Origin: Ophioceras dolichostomum | Taxonomy: Eukaryota; Ascomycota; Sordariomycetes; Magnaporthales; Ophioceraceae | Length of the DNA: 64,000 nt | Reading direction: 5' to 3' | NCBI GenBank assembly: GCA_003049485.1 | Contig: PYST01000110.1 | Coordinates: 1-64,000, forward strand | Program-made: the position numbers and the translations under genes | Shown here: piece by piece, positions 1 through 10,607 of the stretch | Layout: the number at the start of each line of letters is the position of its first letter | Numbering within the stretch: position 1 is the stretch's first letter | The notes under the pieces: generated by a model | The model's input: only the letters and a program-made list of their open reading frames with translations | Database searches by the model: none | What the model was told of the DNA's origin: nothing

Positions 1-1343
1 GCGCGGGGACGGTTTGCGTCTCGGCCTTCTGATGGGCGACAACGAGCGGCGACTGCTTGAGGTCCAGCTGGCCATGCCCATGCCCATGTCCGTTCCCGTG
101 CCCGTGTGAGTGGCCGAGACCTTGCCCAAGGCCTTGCCCGTACTGGTGAGGGGGGTCTCGTACGATGCGGGCGGTCACCTGAATCGACTCGGGCCGGCCA
201 CGGGGCGGGTTTCCGCCCTCAAAGACGGAGAGACGACTGGATATGGACCCGGATCTCTCCCGTATACGGGTTGGACCCGCCTCGGCATCCCTCGGCAGTG
301 ATTGCGATGTCGATGGCGTCGGCGAGGGTGTGCGGTTCTTGCTGAGCGATGTCGCTCGCTCAGCCACGGAAGGAGACCGCGACGGATCCCGCAAGCTGCT
401 CAAGCTGGACTGGCGCACTGAGAAGAAGGTCGGCTGGGGCCGCTCCACACGCAGCAGCCCATCACCGTGCACGCCGCCGCCGCCAGTGCCTGAGCCGGTG
501 CCCGCGCCCGCATTCACCCCAGCTGCTGCCGATAGTTTTTCTAACGCCTTGATTCGCTGGGATATGCTTGTGCCCATGCCAGTCTTCTTGGCCGCCAAGT
601 TGGCCCCCGACGACGCCGATCTAATGCTCTGCGTATGCGATGGAGCCTGCCCCTGAGCCTGCGGCGCCTCGCCTGTTGCTGAGCCTATGCCCGCCGAGCT
701 AACTGTGCTACGGATCGGGGTGGAGACGGTGCGGACGACGCGCGGGGCGTGAGCTTCCGTTCCCGGCATGCTGGCCGTGCCTACCATCAAGGCCTGTTGT
801 TGTTGCGACGTGCCTTCAGCGGTACGTCGTTTCGCCGAAGCCAGGGCTGGAACTGGGGCGGAGGGGGGATGGTTTGAGTTCGGCGCCACAGCTGCCACAG
901 CGGGCGCGTTTGAGCTGGGATCGACGTTGGGATTGCGACTGAAGGGGGGACTAGGACTGGGACGGGGACTGGTACTGGGAGTTGGACTGGGACTGGACCC
1001 GAGGCCGTGGCCTAGACTGGAGTGTGGGAAGACGGGTGTGATGGGCGATTTCGACACAAGCATCGGCTTAGCTTCTTGGACCGTGGCCGACTGCAGCTCT
1101 TCCATGAGCTCTTCGTCGTCTGAAAGATGGACTTCGGCACTCTCACTGAGCTGGCGCCGGTGTGTCTGGGCAGTGGCCACGCCGAATCGCTCCGTGGAGT
1201 CAGCCTCAGCTTGAGCCGGGGCCGCCTTAGGTGTGGGCTCGGTCCCGGGCTCGCGGTGCGCGCCGTCTGTGTTCTCAAAAATTGGGGGACCAGACGCGTT
1301 GGCGTCGAAGTGAGGGCTGCCGCCGTGGAGTGCTAGAGGGTCG

Positions 1344-1383
<40 letters not shown>

Positions 1384-3774
1384 TCACAATGGCCGTAGAA
1401 AATTTCGAGGTCGGGATGCTTAGTCGCGGGGGCCCGGGAGATGGTGGTGGTAATGGTAATGATTGTGGTGGTGACAATGGGACCTTAATGCTGCCGGTAG
1501 TTTGAAAAATGTCGTTCTGGTCGTCCTCAGCAACGGCAGCATCACCAGCATTCCTCTCGTCCGCCAGCGCCAAAACTTCGTCCTGCGAGGAATGAGAAAT
1601 GCCTTTCACCGCCTTAGCGGTCCTAGTTGATCCCGCTTCTTGCTCGCTCTCCCGCTCTTGAACCATCTCCTGCACAGTCTCGTCTGTCGACTCCGAGACG
1701 GAGGAAGCCTTTGTCGAGTTTCCTATGTCGGAGGGTGCCGCGAGCGGAGAAGTCGGGTGCGAGTCCGACTGCGTGTCGAGGGACGCGTGGTCGACCGGTA
1801 GGGATGCCGCGGCCACATCGATCGCGGAGTCGGCTTTCGAGACGGACGACCGGTCAGCCGATGACGACTCGAGATCTCCCTCCAAGATCTCAACTTCCGC
1901 CTCGCCTTTCACTAGCCTAGCATCCTCTCCTCCCTGGCTATACCTATTATCCGTGGAGGGATCTTCGGCAGTGCTGGCAATGGGCGTTGCCGTGGGGTCA
2001 ACCGCCGTGCTCGAGGCAGGATTGGCCACAGGGTCGCTCGCGGGAGCGGTGGCAGAGGCGGCGGCGGCAGCGGCGGCAGTCTGCCTCTTCTTTTCCCGTA
2101 GCTGCATCGCCCTCATCAAACGCGACTTCTCGGGCGTCATGGTCGCGGCCGCGGCCGCCGGTGGGAAGCCGGGCGTGAGCGGTGGGTGAATGGACACGCC
2201 TGAGCTCGTTGTCGGCCGTCCGCCACTAGTATGAGGCCGGACGGGGATGGAAGCAACGGCGAGGCCCTCCGACATTGGAGTGGGCTCCGGGAAGGGTATT
2301 GGCAGAGTTACCGCCCCTGCGCGGGCGGCTTCAGCAGTTGCGGAGCTGGGCAGGCGCGCATCCTCGCGACGCTCAAAGTCTGCATCGTCCTCGGGTTCAT
2401 CCTCTTCATTATGTGCAGTGCTGCCTTCAGTCTGGCTTCGGTCTTGTCCCTGGCCCTGGACGTTGTCCCTCTTCTTCGCTCTCAAGAACATCTTGACACT
2501 GGACGGGATGGTGGAAACGGGCCTGAAACCACCGCTGGCTGCAGCTGTACGCGGTCGCCCACCCGTGTCGAGCGACGGCCTCGGGCCTAGCTTCACACGG
2601 GGTTTCGTCAAGAATGACGAAGACGATGACGGGTAGCCGTTCAGCTCGGGCCGCCGAGACGCGTCCAGGGACTTGGCCGGTGACGGAGGCCGTGGCGCAC
2701 CTGTGAAGGCTGGCGGCGACGCCGCGCCCGAGAAACGCGCCTCCTCGGGCGATGCGGCGAGGCCCGCGTCTAGGGTCACGGGGGGCGGCGCCGCGTCGTC
2801 CGGCCGGTCGCTCTCTTCTCTTACCACCGACTGGCGCTTGGTGGCTCTCTGCTCCTCCTCCTCCTCCTCGGCGATCTCCATCAGGCGGCGACGGCGCAGA
2901 GAGCTAGTAGAAGACGACGTCGATCCAGAGGCGGCGTGAAGCGAACAGGCGGCGGACAACCTAGTGTCCTTGAGTTCCTTTGCCTCCGCTATGGAGAAGA
3001 TGGTGTCATGGGGGGAGAATCGCTCGCAGACCGAGTCGAAGTGGACGGTGACGCGTGCTGTTGGTGGTCGATCGGTGAATTGTCCAGTCAGCTCGACTCG
3101 GCTCAGCCCAGCTCATGTAGGGACAGACGATGGCTTGGCGGGAGTATGGATAGAAACAAAGCCTGGGTACGGGCTGCAGACAGACCTTGAACGAGTCTTG
3201 AGCAGGCCTCCGGTAGGTATTTGATAATGACATTTCGCCGGCGATAGCGCAGGAAGCCATAGAGAGGTGACGGCTCGTCGAACTGAGCAATGGCGTTGCG
3301 AATCTCGACAATGCCTCCATTTCCCCGGCCGAGGAGCTCGACCCCGTCCCGACCTGCATACTTCAGCAAGAACCTGCATCATGATTTCGGTAGGGCGGCG
3401 GCCCAAGATGTTCGTCAGCCAGCGCCAGCAGGAGCGGACCATCTGCCTAGGATCAATGGTCGGACGGGAGCGATGGGGGACAAGGGAAGGGCAGGGAAGG
3501 AATGCGAAAGGAAACAAGCAACGAAAATGAGAGGCATTCTGGAACAGTTCCCTCGCGGTGGCAGCGCTGTGATGTGTAGTGGATGGCCCGACGCCGTTCG
3601 CTTCATTCCGGGGTAGGGGCGGGCGCAGAAGGTCATGGAGGAGGCGTGGAAGACGGGGCAGGGAAGCGGCGAGAACAACCGGGAGAGAGAAAATACGAAC
3701 CATCCTCCAGGCTCGGCGACGGCAAAGTCATGAGCTTCTTTGACCGTTAGATCCTCCAGCCCATTCAGCGACAT
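1..3774 (-). CDS. ADF-H-domain protein with long disordered tail (C-terminus off window)
   Basis: Three exons on the minus strand: 3774-3701, 3373-3186 and 3057 to beyond base 1 (about 1106 residues in the window). Exon 1 starts MSLNGLEDLTVKEAHDF and is joined across a long 327-nt intron (donor GTTCGT) to WFLLKYAGRDGVELLGRGNG. The second intron (3185-3058) joins SRLVQ to ARVTVHFDSV. The first roughly 150 residues (GRGNGG, SPLYGFLRYRRRN, RFSPHDTIFSIAEAKELKD) have the pattern of a coactosin/drebrin-like ADF-homology domain, which in known families binds actin. The rest is low-complexity, rich in Ser, Pro and Ala, with an acidic EEEEEE run, a TPEKSRLMRAMQLREKK motif near 2120 and a His/Gly-rich stretch near 60-110. 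I recognise it as a conserved fungal protein of unclear function. The actin link is inference from the fold pattern. The frame stays open to base 1. Confidence 0.8.
1346..1386. repeat. In-frame hexanucleotide repeat GTGCCT
   Basis: About six tandem GTGCCT units lie inside the ADF-H-domain gene. On the coding (minus) strand they read as an alternating Gln-Ala tract. A multiple-of-three unit length keeps the frame when the copy number changes, so this tract is expected to vary in length between strains. Confidence 0.85.
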
Positions 3775-5552
3775 TTCCTCAAAGCTGCGTTTGCTAGGTG
3801 GGTGAGGCCGATTGAAGATGGAGAATTCGCGAGATTTTGCATATGCTCGACAGCTAGGGCAGCAGGTCAGATTCAGGGGTAAGTAAGGCTGAGAGGGGAG
3901 AACACACACCTGGCAGAGACAAGAGGCCAATGGCGAGCTTGGTTTGCTGCTCCTGGTGGGCGGGGGCTAGGATCAATAGGGGACCGGAGGTACCTGACAA
4001 CTCTGCGGATTCCGGAATGTACCAGGTATGTAATAAAGCAGGGGATGGGGGATCGGAGAGGGTCAATGCGCTTATCATCAAATTGCACCAGACGGTGCGC
4101 CAATCCCGGATATGTAGGCCAGCTCAGTAACACTAGGTACCAAAAGTCCCATCCACTAAGAGGCCAATATCACTGCTTTCAAATGTTGACAACGACCAAC
4201 CAACCTACCAAACACAACTTGAACGTATCAAATTTTGCTCACGATAGGACCAGTCCTCTGAGCACACCGGAAACCAGTGATCACCTCAAGGAAGCTGTTT
4301 GAAGACCTGAAACCATCATACCTCCATTATCACCATCCCGTCATTGGGCCGTCATGAAAGCGGAGTCAATTCATTGATCTGTTAATGTCGATATCAATAT
4401 TTCGGACCGTCTCGAATTTCTCGGAGCCCATCTCGTACATTATTACATCTGCAGTTCTCTTAGGTACTCTTCTGCCTTATGCACTTAGGTTAGGTAGAGG
4501 TCTAGGTTAGCTGGCGTGGTAGGTCGCTCGCAGGCAGATCAAGCATATTGGCTACGTCCTGGTTCTCACTCCATGCCTACGGAGAGGGAAGCATTAGGAT
4601 GTACAAGGCCACACGTAGGGACGGGATGCAAGGAATGGTGACATCGCTTTTCCGCGTCCGAATTCATAGAACCGATGGGCTAGATCAGCTACCGTCGACA
4701 TCATCCTACCCAATTTACTTGTCAGTTGGACAAGTTGTTAACACGGAAAGTTCGATCAGGCTGGGCTGAGGCGTTCGATGGCGAAGGTGATTTGGTTGGT
4801 CTGGGAGTCTGGCCCACGCAATAAACCTGATCGTCGTATTCCCGAGAACCGTGAAAACCAGTAGGTACCTAAGGTATACATGGAAACATAATGCTACATG
4901 AAAAGCCTCAAAACTGCCCATTGTCCCACATAGTCTAGCTGGGGGCCAGTGCTAGATGACAGGCCGGCAGAGGCCGACTGGCGTTGACCTGCCTAGCACG
5001 ATTCCCCCGACATCGATCGAGCGTTCGCATGTCCAGATGAGTAGGGTGGCCATACGGTCGACCCGGACTCTCGAACGAAACGGGGAAGAAGATGGGGCAC
5101 GAAGGAGACGGGGAGTAGAAAACGGCGAGATTGAGGCCGAATGAATAAGACAGGCTCTGCAAGGGTGGATGACGATGGAGAAGGATGGCGGTTCAAAAAG
5201 GGAAAATAAAAATGCAAAAGAAAGGAGAAGAAAAGACAGAACCGCAGTACGAGGACGAGCTGAGCGGAGGAAGAGAGCAGGGATGGTAAAAATTCAGGTC
5301 CAAGAATGAAAAAGACGACATCCAAAATGTGAGTCCAGAAATTTTGCGTTCCATTTCGCACCGCGGGACTTCAAGGGTGTAAAATTTGGTGTAGCACGTT
5401 CGCTCGAGAAAGACGTCGCTTGGCCATAGAGGCGCAGGAGGCCAGAATTCCAGCAGGCCAGAGTCCAAACGGTTTGCCTCTGAGATGAATACCTTGGTAG
5501 GTAGCTAGGTAGGTGCCTAGGTAGGTGCCTAGGTAGGTATTGGTTTCACGAC
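3775..5552. other. Intergenic, ADF-H gene promoter / PTC1 3' side
   Basis: About 1.8 kb without a convincing gene. It should contain the promoter of the ADF-H-domain gene (read leftwards) and the 3' UTR of the phosphatase gene. The segment 5090-5290 is purine-rich. A TACC/GGTA repeat cluster lies at 5491-5540. Short open frames here lack conserved motifs. Confidence 0.6.
5491..5540. repeat. TACC/GGTA-CTAG repeat cluster
   Basis: Contains three copies of CTAGGTAGGT spaced by TGC, a member of the dispersed repeat family described in the findings. It lies just after the stop codon of the phosphatase gene, in its likely 3' UTR. Confidence 0.8.
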
Positions 5553-7539
5553 CTAGCCAGTCAAGGTCGAGGAGGATGGCTCCGACTCGACAGCTTGTGA
5601 AGGTTCCTCGCTGATCGACGGTATGGCCGCATCGTGGCCCCGCCCGACGCCGCTACCACTACCGTCAGCGAGTTTGTGCTTAGCCGCCGTCTGCACAATC
5701 CTCTCGGCCTCACTTATTCTGCCTCCTGAATCACCTTCCACGCCGATGAGGTTGTCCTTTCCAGTTTCCAGCAGCGCCTGCCTGTCAAGACGCACGATCA
5801 TACATGACAGGTTGTCCGTACTGAAGCGGGCTAGAGCGTGGTCTACCAGCAGTTTCGCAGCGGCGGTAGGGTCCTGAATATTCCGCACCCGGTCCACGGC
5901 CTCCTGGTCGTCGCAGACATCCCATAGCTAGCGGTCATGGATGTTAGTGGCGACCAACTCACTCAGCAGCACATGACGAAGGAGGGGGCAGGGGGAGGGG
6001 ACAGAGGGAGGGGAGAGAGGAGGGGGGACATACCCCATCGCAGGCAATGATGATGAACTCGTCCTGTTCCGGCTGTATTACGGTCTCTGTGGTGTAAGGG
6101 TGGCCGGTGACGAGATCCTTCATGTAGGTGTCGCCAAGGGCACGGGTGACGGCGAGGACGCCATTGACACGGTTGTTGAGGATGAGGCCACCAGCGTTGG
6201 CTATGCGCTTTCCCTCGTTCTCATCGCTACCCTTGTGGTCGTACGAGAGCCGCAGCGCCTTGCCAGATCGGCAAAGAATGATGCGGGCATCGCCCACGTT
6301 CGCCGTGTAGAGAACCCTCTGTCTTGATGCGGATCCCTTGAGCTTCGAGTGCGCGGCCGCATCGCTCGCCTTAGGGTCGTCCACTGCAGTCATCGAAGCC
6401 GCGCTGCCGGCCGTCTGTCTCGCGGCCTCTTCCGCTGTAGCCTTGGCTGCGGCGCTGGCGGGGCCGATCGGCTGGGATCCCGTCGCGGAGAGGCTACTCG
6501 GCACCCTGTCCTCCCAACGCATGACCGCGATGGCAGCAGTGCACCCACTGTTCTTAACCGGCAATTTCTCAAGCTGCGCGTCGACAGCCGTAAATGTCTG
6601 GTCAAGAAGCTCCGGTATGGGCACGTTGGGATTCTTCCGGATGGTCTCTTCCAGGATGAGGTGGAGCTTCTTCCCACACCAGTCGGCCGCGAAGGTGCCG
6701 GCATGCCCGTCAAATATGGCGAAGTAGCCGTTGTCGGTCTCAATCACGTCGTCAGCAGACGTGGCCGCCGTGGACGACTGCGGTTCGGAACCGCCATCAG
6801 CAGACCTGAACGACTTCAGGCTCCCGCTCTCAGTAGCGTTGCTGCCGACAGGGCCGCCACCGCCCAAAGACGGAGCAGGCGTGTGCAGGAAATTGTAGAG
6901 GAAAGCATGAGTGTCCTCCATTGTACGGCGGCACTTTTTGTTGCGGTCTTCCCACACGCCCACACGGAACGTTGACCGCGGTCCAGGCAGTGACTCGCCC
7001 GCTGAGTTGTTGTGCTGGCCTTGAGGTACAGCCAAAGCAGGATCTTGCTTCCCAAGCTTCTGCAAGGGCGTCTGACTTGCAGCCGTGGCCCCATCAGAGC
7101 TGTTGCGGCTGCTGCCTTGCGCAAAGTTCAGCGTGTTCTTGGCGCTCGCGAGCAGGCTACTCGCCTTGCTGCTCACGCCGCTGCTCCTCCGCTTCTTCTG
7201 CTCCGTGACCGCGCCCGTGACTGGAGGGCTCCTGTTGCCACTCCGTTTCTCGCCACTGGCGGCCTGGTCGCTAGTCTTTGTGGCCGTCGCCGGCGTCGAA
7301 TCTCTCGCCTCAGGTGACGGAGACTTGCTGGCCCTTCTGACCGGAACGGCCGGTCCCGACGAGGAGGACGGCGGCGAGGGGGGGGATGACGACGAAGCTG
7401 TCGCTGCAGTCGTCGCCGTCGCCGTCGCACTTAAGGCTGCTGCTGTCCCGTGGTCTGTCCCCGCCGCAACCGCGGCCGCGCCAGAGGGCCCAGGGCTCGG
7501 GACCTTGGAGGCCGACGAGCTGGACCCGCCGCCAAACAT
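5553..7539 (-). CDS. PTC1: PP2C protein phosphatase, Ptc1 type
   Basis: Two exons, 7539-6034 and 5927-5553, separated by a 106-nt intron (GTATGT...CTAG) that splits CDG|LWD. The product is 626 residues. It is a Mg/Mn-dependent Ser/Thr phosphatase. Visible PP2C motifs: RRTMEDTH (about residue 205), FAIFDGHAG (about 275, metal-binding Asp), SGCTAA, TANVGDAR, RVNGVLAVTRALGD and CDGLWDVCDDQEA (about 500). The RVNGVLAVTRALGD block is typical of Ptc1, which in yeasts damps stress MAP kinase signalling (family knowledge). The first roughly 180 residues are a Ser/Pro/Ala-rich disordered extension, and a low-complexity insert of about 60 residues lies between MRWEDR and the VGDAR block. The start MFGGGSS is the first ATG of the frame. 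The exact paralogue is inferred. Confidence 0.88.
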
Positions 7540-8856
7540 TCTGTTCAGCAGGCCTCCTTGGGAGGAGAGACTGCGCCGCTTGTTCCCTGCCAGATTGTTG
7601 GTTGGGTAACTGGATGGTTTGGCCTGAGCCGAGGAGCAACGGCCGCTCGTCTCGCGATATGGGGTGGGCCGTCACCGAAGCTCTGGGAGGCTGGAAGGAT
7701 CCTCGAGCGCTGATCGAGGAAAGGGAAGGATCTCGGGGTTGAGACTTCTTGACTCAGCAACGAGACTATGGGGCCTAAAAATGATTTTTCGCCGGATCGT
7801 TATAGAGAGCGGGCGTAGGAAAATGATCCGAAGCAGTTGGCAAATATCTAGACCGCCGGTCTGGGATAGAAGGAAATGGTCTTGTCTCCGAGCGACGGCA
7901 AGGTCAGGCAGGCTCAGAGGAGAAGGAATGTATCACACTGGGGGGTGCCAACCCAGTGATGGAGTTCTGGCGGCAATCAAGCAATGTTCTGTAAGTCGGA
8001 ACGGCGATGTCTAATGTCTGCTGGGGTAATTTGAGATGTTGAAATCGCTTTCTGGTCCTCGGGAGGTTCGTGTTTTGGCAATCGATGTGAAGATGATCGT
8101 GGGCACGCACGGGCAAGCTCCAACACAAGGAAGGTGAGATCCTATGGCCACTTTGGTTGCGAACGTTGAAGACAATGGGGCGGTGCCATGATGATGTGGG
8201 CTTTCCCAGTTGCATCCGTTTTCAGCGAATTGAGGGTGGGGTTGGTTGGGCGGGGGACAGCCCGGCGCCAAAGTGCCAGGATATCTGATGATGTAATCAG
8301 ACCTCGGTCAGAAACCACCTGCCTCTCCCTTGCTGCCAGCGCATTCCGGTTTGCTATTTTCGACTGTCCTACGGACATTGCACAAATTGTAGAACGATGC
8401 AGTTTACCTTGGCTGGTGGCAGGCATACGGTTTTGCAGGCTTCGATAGGTGTCACCTCCCTGCCTAGGTGAGTGCCACCTCAGGACATAAGTTAGGTTGT
8501 AGGTACTGCCTGAGTTCATTCGTGCCTGCATCTAGTACAGAAATGGTATCGCCTATCGCACACAAGTGACCACGATGGGCGGGCGTGCAGAGAATCCAAT
8601 ATCTGTTGGATCTGAAGGCAAGTGGGTTGAGGGAGGATATCGTCAATGAGAGCACGAGGTAAAATGTCGAAAGGCTGAGATAGAGGAGGGGAAATTGAAG
8701 AGAAAACCACTCAGAAATGGGACTTGTTAGCCAGGGTTGGTTCCCAAATAGAAAAGACAAGAGTCCGACTAGCAGACGACAGAATGATTGCAGCGACAAG
8801 ATAATAGTCGCAGCCTCAACCGAACCAATACCGGCATTCCTTCCCGTGAAGGATAT
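7540..8856. other. Intergenic, PTC1 promoter / VPS2 3' side
   Basis: About 1.3 kb that should hold the phosphatase promoter and the 3' UTR of the VPS2 gene. Both genes read leftwards, so the two lie in tandem. I see no conserved coding segment. A weak TACC/GGTA-type element (GCCTAGGTGAG) is near 8461. Confidence 0.6.
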
Positions 8857-9733
8857 TCACCTTCGCAAGCTATCGAGCCTTGCCTGTAGATCATCGTCAC
8901 CTGGGTCCCCTCCTCCACTCCCAACAGCCTGTGCGATCCGCGGCTCGGCGACGGTGCTTGATTGGATATCCTGCGGCGTGTTTCCAAGCTGCGAGCCACA
9001 GCGAAATAGAGATTAGCCAACACAACACCACATGAAGGAATACACGGGGGCCAAAGGGCCCGAGCCGGAGGGAATGCACACATACTGCTTGGTTCAGGTC
9101 AATGCCAATCTCCTCCAGCACCTGTTCGACGACCTCGTCCCCTTCCTCCTCCACGCCGACATCCATGGCATCGTCGATGGCGTCGTCCATCATCTCTTGC
9201 CTTTGCTCCATGATGTCGTTTTCCCTCTCAAACTCCATGGCGATGCGCTGTAGGGATGGGAGGTTCATCGTGGCGTTCATGCTGCCTAGCGCCATGGTCG
9301 CCCCTTTCATGGCCTGCATCATCTGCTCGTTGGTACGGTAGGTCTGTAGTCGGAGAGAGATCTTCTGCAGCTGGCTGCGCATGCCATAGAACTTCTCGAT
9401 GTATCGCCTCGTCCTGACAAGATCCTTGGCCTGAATCTTGCAAGCACCCATCTGGCCCTTCTGGGCGCTCTGCTTGATTTGGCTCACGAGGGTCTTCTCC
9501 TGCTTTTCCAGCTTCACCCGCTGCTGGTCGAGTTCGCGGATGGCCTTATCGAGGAGACGTTGGTTCTTGCGCAGACGCTCGGCAGGCGTCACGCGCTTAC
9601 CGAAAGCCCATTCGAGAATCTATGTCGCCAGTCAGACTCGCCAGTTAGAATCGGCAGTAAAAATCCCATCGGTCTAGCCTCCCAAAGAGGCGGTGGCCTG
9701 CATTTGGGCAATACGGGTTCTGCTCACGTTCAT
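8857..9733 (-). CDS. VPS2: ESCRT-III subunit Vps2 (CHMP2/Did4)
   Basis: Three coding exons: 9733-9728 (only ATG AAC), 9619-9086 and 8988-8857. Introns are 108 nt (GTGAGC...ATAG) and 97 nt (GTATGT...GCAG). The 223-residue product starts MNILEWAFGKRVTPAERLRK, the usual start of fungal Vps2, which fixes the tiny first exon. The conserved core includes QRVKLEKQEKTL, GACKIQAKDLVRTRRYIEK and MEFERENDIMEQRQEMMDD. The C-terminus DDDLQARLDSLRR matches a MIM1 motif for the Vps4 AAA ATPase. Vps2 co-polymerises with Vps24 on endosomes during multivesicular-body sorting (family knowledge). Length fits the family. Confidence 0.95.
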
Positions 9734-10607
9734 ATCGACAAGCTTAGCCTTCAGCGGCCTTGCGGGCTCAGGGACAAGACTGCCTGCTGGCTTTGCCTTG
9801 CGGCTCCGGGCTGGTCTGCTCCCTTCACAGACCCCAAAGACGCGAGAAAATGGGGAAGTCGGTCAGGGGATGGGGCGTTTGTAATGGGGGCACCAGGTGC
9901 GCTCAGTTGGAGTGTAATGATTTCCTCCGGCTTGATGCGTCTATGTCGATGTTACGAAGTTATGCCGATTTCTGGTCGAGCGTGTCGTCCAGGTACTTCT
10001 AGGGGAACCTATAGGCACCGAGATAGATGCCGGTTTGCGCTTTAGTTGGTTCGGCAGGGGCTAACCGGGCAAGGCATTCACAGGCACCAGTCACCGGGTC
10101 TTTGGCACGTATGCGGTCAAAATCTGGTGGGTACCCGAAAGGACGGTATCAAGCTGAATGACGAGGGGGCGTGAGCTGAGTGGAGCTTGGGTGGGCAAGT
10201 GAAGTGGTCGTTGGAGCTTCATGTCTATAATTGCATATCGGGCGGACAAGGAATCATGCAAGGATCATCAATGCTCATTGCGAACTGCCATGAGTGGGGC
10301 CTGTTTCTGCGCTTTTTGTTTGTGGGGAAATTTTTATGAAATCATGTCATGCAGTTGACTTACGGCGTGAATCCGCGAGTTCCGATTTTGCCCTCAACAG
10401 CCCTTTCTCGAAACCGCCGTACACTCCAATCTCTTTTCTCCTCAAAGATACACCTACCACCTACCTGATCCCCCTCCCCAAGTTTTCAACACCTATTGCT
10501 ACGTCGCGGGTGACCATCACCTCCGATCCATCCTTCGTTGAATTGTTTAAGCGCAGGGTACGCGGGGCGCGTGTGTTGAATGGTTTGGGGCCGGTCTCGA
10601 CTGAGCC
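9734..10607. other. Divergent promoter region VPS2 / FZO1
   Basis: An 874-bp region between the starts of VPS2 (minus) and FZO1 (plus), so it should carry both promoters. The part next to FZO1 (about 10390-10500) is pyrimidine-rich on the plus strand, a common feature of fungal core promoters. No specific operator is claimed. Confidence 0.6.

Noticed and set aside
5959..6033. PTC1 ending at 5959 with a CPPSSLPSLCPLPL tail
   Set aside because: This tail is translated intron; splicing joins CDG to LWDVC in a second exon.
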